Assembly (NCBI GenBank): GCA_002085285.1
Contig: NATK01000081.1
Coordinates: 1 to 6,707, forward strand
Source of the DNA: Candidatus Latescibacteria bacterium 4484_7
GTDB lineage: Bacteria > Krumholzibacteriota > Krumholzibacteriia > Krumholzibacteriales > Krumholzibacteriaceae
Reading direction: 5' to 3'
DNA length: 6,707 nucleotides
Position numbers and translations under genes: made by a program. The notes below the pieces were generated by a model. The model saw only the letters and a list, made by a program, of their open reading frames with translations. It had not been told where the DNA came from and ran no database searches. Of the stretch, positions 4,241 to 6,707 are shown piece by piece (positions within the stretch are counted from its first letter, which is position 1; every line of letters begins with the position of its first letter).

Positions 4241-6649
4241 TTACCTCAACAGGATAAGCTTTTTCGATACAATCCCGCGGCCCGATTTAAGTACACAGAA
4301 GTACATTCCGCTTGTCACGCGTGTGCCCCTTGAGTTGGAGCCGTCCCAGGTGGTTCTATATATCCCGGGTTCCCGCACCTCGTCTTCTATGAGTGTTGTA
4401 ACGAGTCTCCCCGAGACATCGAATATGCGCATCGTTATCGATGTTTTCTTGGCAATGGAATATTCGATAGTCGTCATCGGGTTGAACGGATTGGGGAAGG
4501 AGCTCCTTATAGCCGTAGGCAGAACGGCGGCTTCGGGGGTGCCGGCATCAACGGTAAACTCTGGAATAGCTGCGAATCTTAAAGATGTGCCTACCCGCCC
4601 GTCGGCACCTAATGTTCTGAGTTCGAGGAGGTATAGTCCGCCGGGAAATCCCGTAGTATCCCAGTGCAGCGTATCGGGTTGGGAATCACCCTTTGTAGGC
4701 ACAGAGTCCACTACTGTCCACGAGCCGTAAAGCGCGCTCGAATTGCCCGAAGGCAGACGATACTGTGCAATCCGTCCTTTTGAAGATTGCACGGATAGGG
4801 CTGATTTGGACTTGCTCCCCGAGGGAGGAGATACCTTGACATATCCGTCTATCCGCGAATCGCTGTTAAAACTGTCAGTATTTGAATAGTCTTTAATGTG
4901 AGGTTTTCCCTTTGAATCGATGTAGATATCGTATTCGTCGCTGTTTACGCCATCCCAGGGATCCATAAAATCGATCTTCTGATCTGCATGGGGAGTTTCC
5001 TTTGTTATCATGGAATCTCCGCTTGTTTGCGTATCTAACTTTATATATGTGATTGATTTTCTCGATCCCATTGTCAAGGCGTGACTGAATCGATGCTTAT
5101 TTCCGCTTCCCTCTTTCGTGTCGCTGACTATCATTATGACATCCTCACTGTCAGACTCGAACTCTCTCATCATTGCTGCAAAATCTGTCATATCTTTGAT
5201 ACTCTTGCGCTCAACAGACCATCCGGTGTACCCGTGTCCTTTTAGATAGCTATTTATCCCTTTTGCAATGGATGAAACAGATGTTCCTTTGTTCTTACTC
5301 TTGGGCTTCATCTTCGCAAGAAGTTCTTTTCCCATCTTTGTTCCGTTTATCGCAGCTTTGCTTGTATCGCCCTTCGCATGCTCAAGCTTTGGGTAGCCGT
5401 TTTTCGCCCAGAACTTGAGGCAACTTGCCGCAGCGGCTGGTCCGCACGCTACATCACCAACGGCACGGTTCTTCGTGAGGTCGTGCTGGTTGACACCTTC
5501 GAGGGTTCTTTTCCAATGTGGTGACAGAGGCTTAACAGCCGCAGTGGTGTAATTCACTTCGTTTGCATGAGCCATATTCTGGGCAATGATCAATTCCATC
5601 TCAGCGGGGTTGAAGAAAGCTATCGAATCGCGGTCGATATTGTTGAACAGCGGGATTATGGGATTGGGATCGATGAAGATGTCTATCGTATCGTAGAGAG
5701 CGAAGGTGCCAAAGTCGAAGATTACCTCTACATCATATAAGCCGCCTGCGTCGGGGTATGATGAGATGTCGAGGTATCCTGCCCATCCGTCGCCTTCGTT
5801 CGTCGGAACCACGGTTCCTACCTCTTCCCCGAGGCCTGCGCTGTCAGTGTAAAACGGCACGAATGGATTGCCCGTGCCCGATTCTCTAATGCCGAATGTT
5901 GCAGTGAGGGGCTCGATGTCATAGCACGGAGGCATGCCGAAGTCGGGCTCGACGTAGCCCGCCACCGCCGCGGAAAATTTGACTGTGTCATTGTAGGCGA
6001 TGGCTATATCCGAGCCGTAACCTGTCTCTGCGGTTACATAAGCCTCCGGCGCTGAGTAGGGGATCATCTCCTCCTGCCAATAGGTTATCTCTCCCATTAC
6101 ATTTTCGCTCACGTCGTATAGAAAAACAGTAGATCCGGAAGGCATGTTGTATTCGTTGAAGTAGGGCGGCATCTGGTCTATGGCTGCGGTAATATGCATT
6201 GGCGAGCTCGTATGAAGCGTGTCTGGAAAGAGCATAGGCGCATACAGCTTGTAGAATACATCGAAGAAGCTTTCCGCCGGGAAATCACCTTCCGGTCCGG
6301 GAAATTCTGTTCTACCTGGCGAGGGCAAGTCATCTTTTCCGAGGATTGAAATGCAGTCGAACCCTTCGATCTCGCCGTATAGCTTTGGGTTTGCAAGCTC
6401 CATGTCTATTACATCGGTGGCGCCGTTGAAGTAGCGATCGGACCATCCGAATATCGTTTTACCGAAAACTGCAACCGTATCGGCGTAGACGCCATAGATA
6501 TTCAGGAAAAGCTTCGCTTCGCGGAATACGGGTTCCTCATACGTTGTTTGAGCAAAGAGCAGGACCGGCTTAGAAAGGATCATTGTAAAAATTATAAAAA
6601 TAAAGGCATGAAGCAATCCGAACCGCTTCGAGGCGAAATGGGCCTTCAT
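4241..6649 (-). CDS. Secreted C39-like cysteine peptidase candidate with C-terminal sorting tail
   Basis: 802 residues from the ATG at 6649. That start is chosen over an ATG 16 codons upstream because GGAGG lies five bases before it and a signal peptide follows (1-33, cleavage near LFA|Q). Residues about 34-385 are unrecognised, with an Ig-like look at about 225-330. Residues about 386-610 resemble papain-fold C39-type peptidases: DVACGPAAAASC with candidate nucleophile Cys402, RFSHALTMG with His523, and FMDPWDG with Asp563, in the expected Cys-His-Asp order. The oxyanion Gln is not at the usual short distance; Gln388 or Asn394 could serve. Residues about 625-700 look Ig-like (TTGFPGGLYLLEL). 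Residues 708-802 are the sorting module, with FPNPFNP at 718-724 and a KKLILLR end. Likely an exported, surface-attached peptidase acting outside the cell. An inactive or transglutaminase-like relative is possible. Confidence 0.82.
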   Translation of the reverse strand: MKAHFASKRFGLLHAFIFIIFTMILSKPVLLFAQTTYEEPVFREAKLFLNIYGVYADTVAVFGKTIFGWSDRYFNGATDVIDMELANPKLYGEIEGFDCISILGKDDLPSPGRTEFPGPEGDFPAESFFDVFYKLYAPMLFPDTLHTSSPMHITAAIDQMPPYFNEYNMPSGSTVFLYDVSENVMGEITYWQEEMIPYSAPEAYVTAETGYGSDIAIAYNDTVKFSAAVAGYVEPDFGMPPCYDIEPLTATFGIRESGTGNPFVPFYTDSAGLGEEVGTVVPTNEGDGWAGYLDISSYPDAGGLYDVEVIFDFGTFALYDTIDIFIDPNPIIPLFNNIDRDSIAFFNPAEMELIIAQNMAHANEVNYTTAAVKPLSPHWKRTLEGVNQHDLTKNRAVGDVACGPAAAASCLKFWAKNGYPKLEHAKGDTSKAAINGTKMGKELLAKMKPKSKNKGTSVSSIAKGINSYLKGHGYTGWSVERKSIKDMTDFAAMMREFESDSEDVIMIVSDTKEGSGNKHRFSHALTMGSRKSITYIKLDTQTSGDSMITKETPHADQKIDFMDPWDGVNSDEYDIYIDSKGKPHIKDYSNTDSFNSDSRIDGYVKVSPPSGSKSKSALSVQSSKGRIAQYRLPSGNSSALYGSWTVVDSVPTKGDSQPDTLHWDTTGFPGGLYLLELRTLGADGRVGTSLRFAAIPEFTVDAGTPEAAVLPTAIRSSFPNPFNPMTTIEYSIAKKTSITMRIFDVSGRLVTTLIEDEVREPGIYRTTWDGSNSRGTRVTSGMYFCVLKSGRGIVSKKLILLR
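4478..4499. repeat. 22-base exact repeat, copy 2 (FPNPFNP codons of cysteine-peptidase gene)
   Basis: Identical to 1751-1772. The flanking sequence diverges on both sides although the encoded tails remain similar. Confidence 0.85.
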
Positions 6650-6654
6650 TTTGA

Positions 6655-6659
6655 CCTCC
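6655..6659 (-). promoter_or_regulatory. Shine-Dalgarno that decides the cysteine-peptidase start
   Basis: GGAGG with a five-base spacer to the ATG at 6649. The in-frame ATG at 6697 would put 16 extra, partly polar residues before the signal peptide, so it is rejected as the start. Confidence 0.8.
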
Positions 6660-6707
6660 ACGCTTGTGTTAAAAAAGTTAAGTTTGACCCCATCCATAAA
6701 AAATGAC

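Noticed and set aside
4323..4730. Plus-strand 135-codon open frame
   Set aside because: It is antisense to the conserved sorting tail of the cysteine-peptidase gene, with no ribosome-binding site and no motif.

Overview
The window holds three consecutive genes, all on the minus strand. Read 5'->3' on that strand they are: a secreted papain-fold (C39-like) cysteine peptidase candidate (6649-4241), a secreted LVIVD-repeat beta-propeller protein (4102-1517), and the N-terminal part of an M1-family zinc metallopeptidase that runs off the left edge (1157-1). All three begin with a classical signal peptide and a good Shine-Dalgarno sequence. The plus strand shows no convincing gene.

Organism: the two complete proteins end in the same roughly 95-residue module. 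It starts with an FPNPFNP motif, continues with a small Ig-like (FlgD-like) fold, and finishes with SKK-(M/L)-ILLR at the extreme C terminus. Tails of this kind are typical of the FCB superphylum and neighbouring candidate phyla (for example Zixibacteria, Krumholzibacteriota, Eisenbacteria, WOR-3, Marinimicrobia), where they are annotated as type IX-like C-terminal sorting or FlgD-like domains. Base composition looks near 50% GC by eye. I cannot name the lineage more closely.

Layout: 6650-6707 is the leader of the cysteine-peptidase gene. 4103-4240 is a 138-base gap before the propeller gene. It carries a perfect 11-base inverted repeat whose downstream arm covers the propeller gene's start codon and the edge of its Shine-Dalgarno, plus a short hairpin containing the Shine-Dalgarno itself. 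1158-1516 is a 359-base gap before the metallopeptidase gene, with an imperfect 11-bp hairpin, a 12-base perfect palindrome and an AT-rich promoter-like patch, but no recognisable gene. The gaps are too long for a tightly coupled operon, so separate or internally regulated transcription is possible.

How the genes could work together (inference): two exported peptidases of different classes flank a large exported repeat protein. This fits cell-surface or extracellular protein degradation or processing, with the propeller as a binding or display scaffold. Nothing here is a recognisable defence, mobile-element or CRISPR system. The points most worth following are the structured translation start of the propeller gene and the unusual architecture of the cysteine peptidase.
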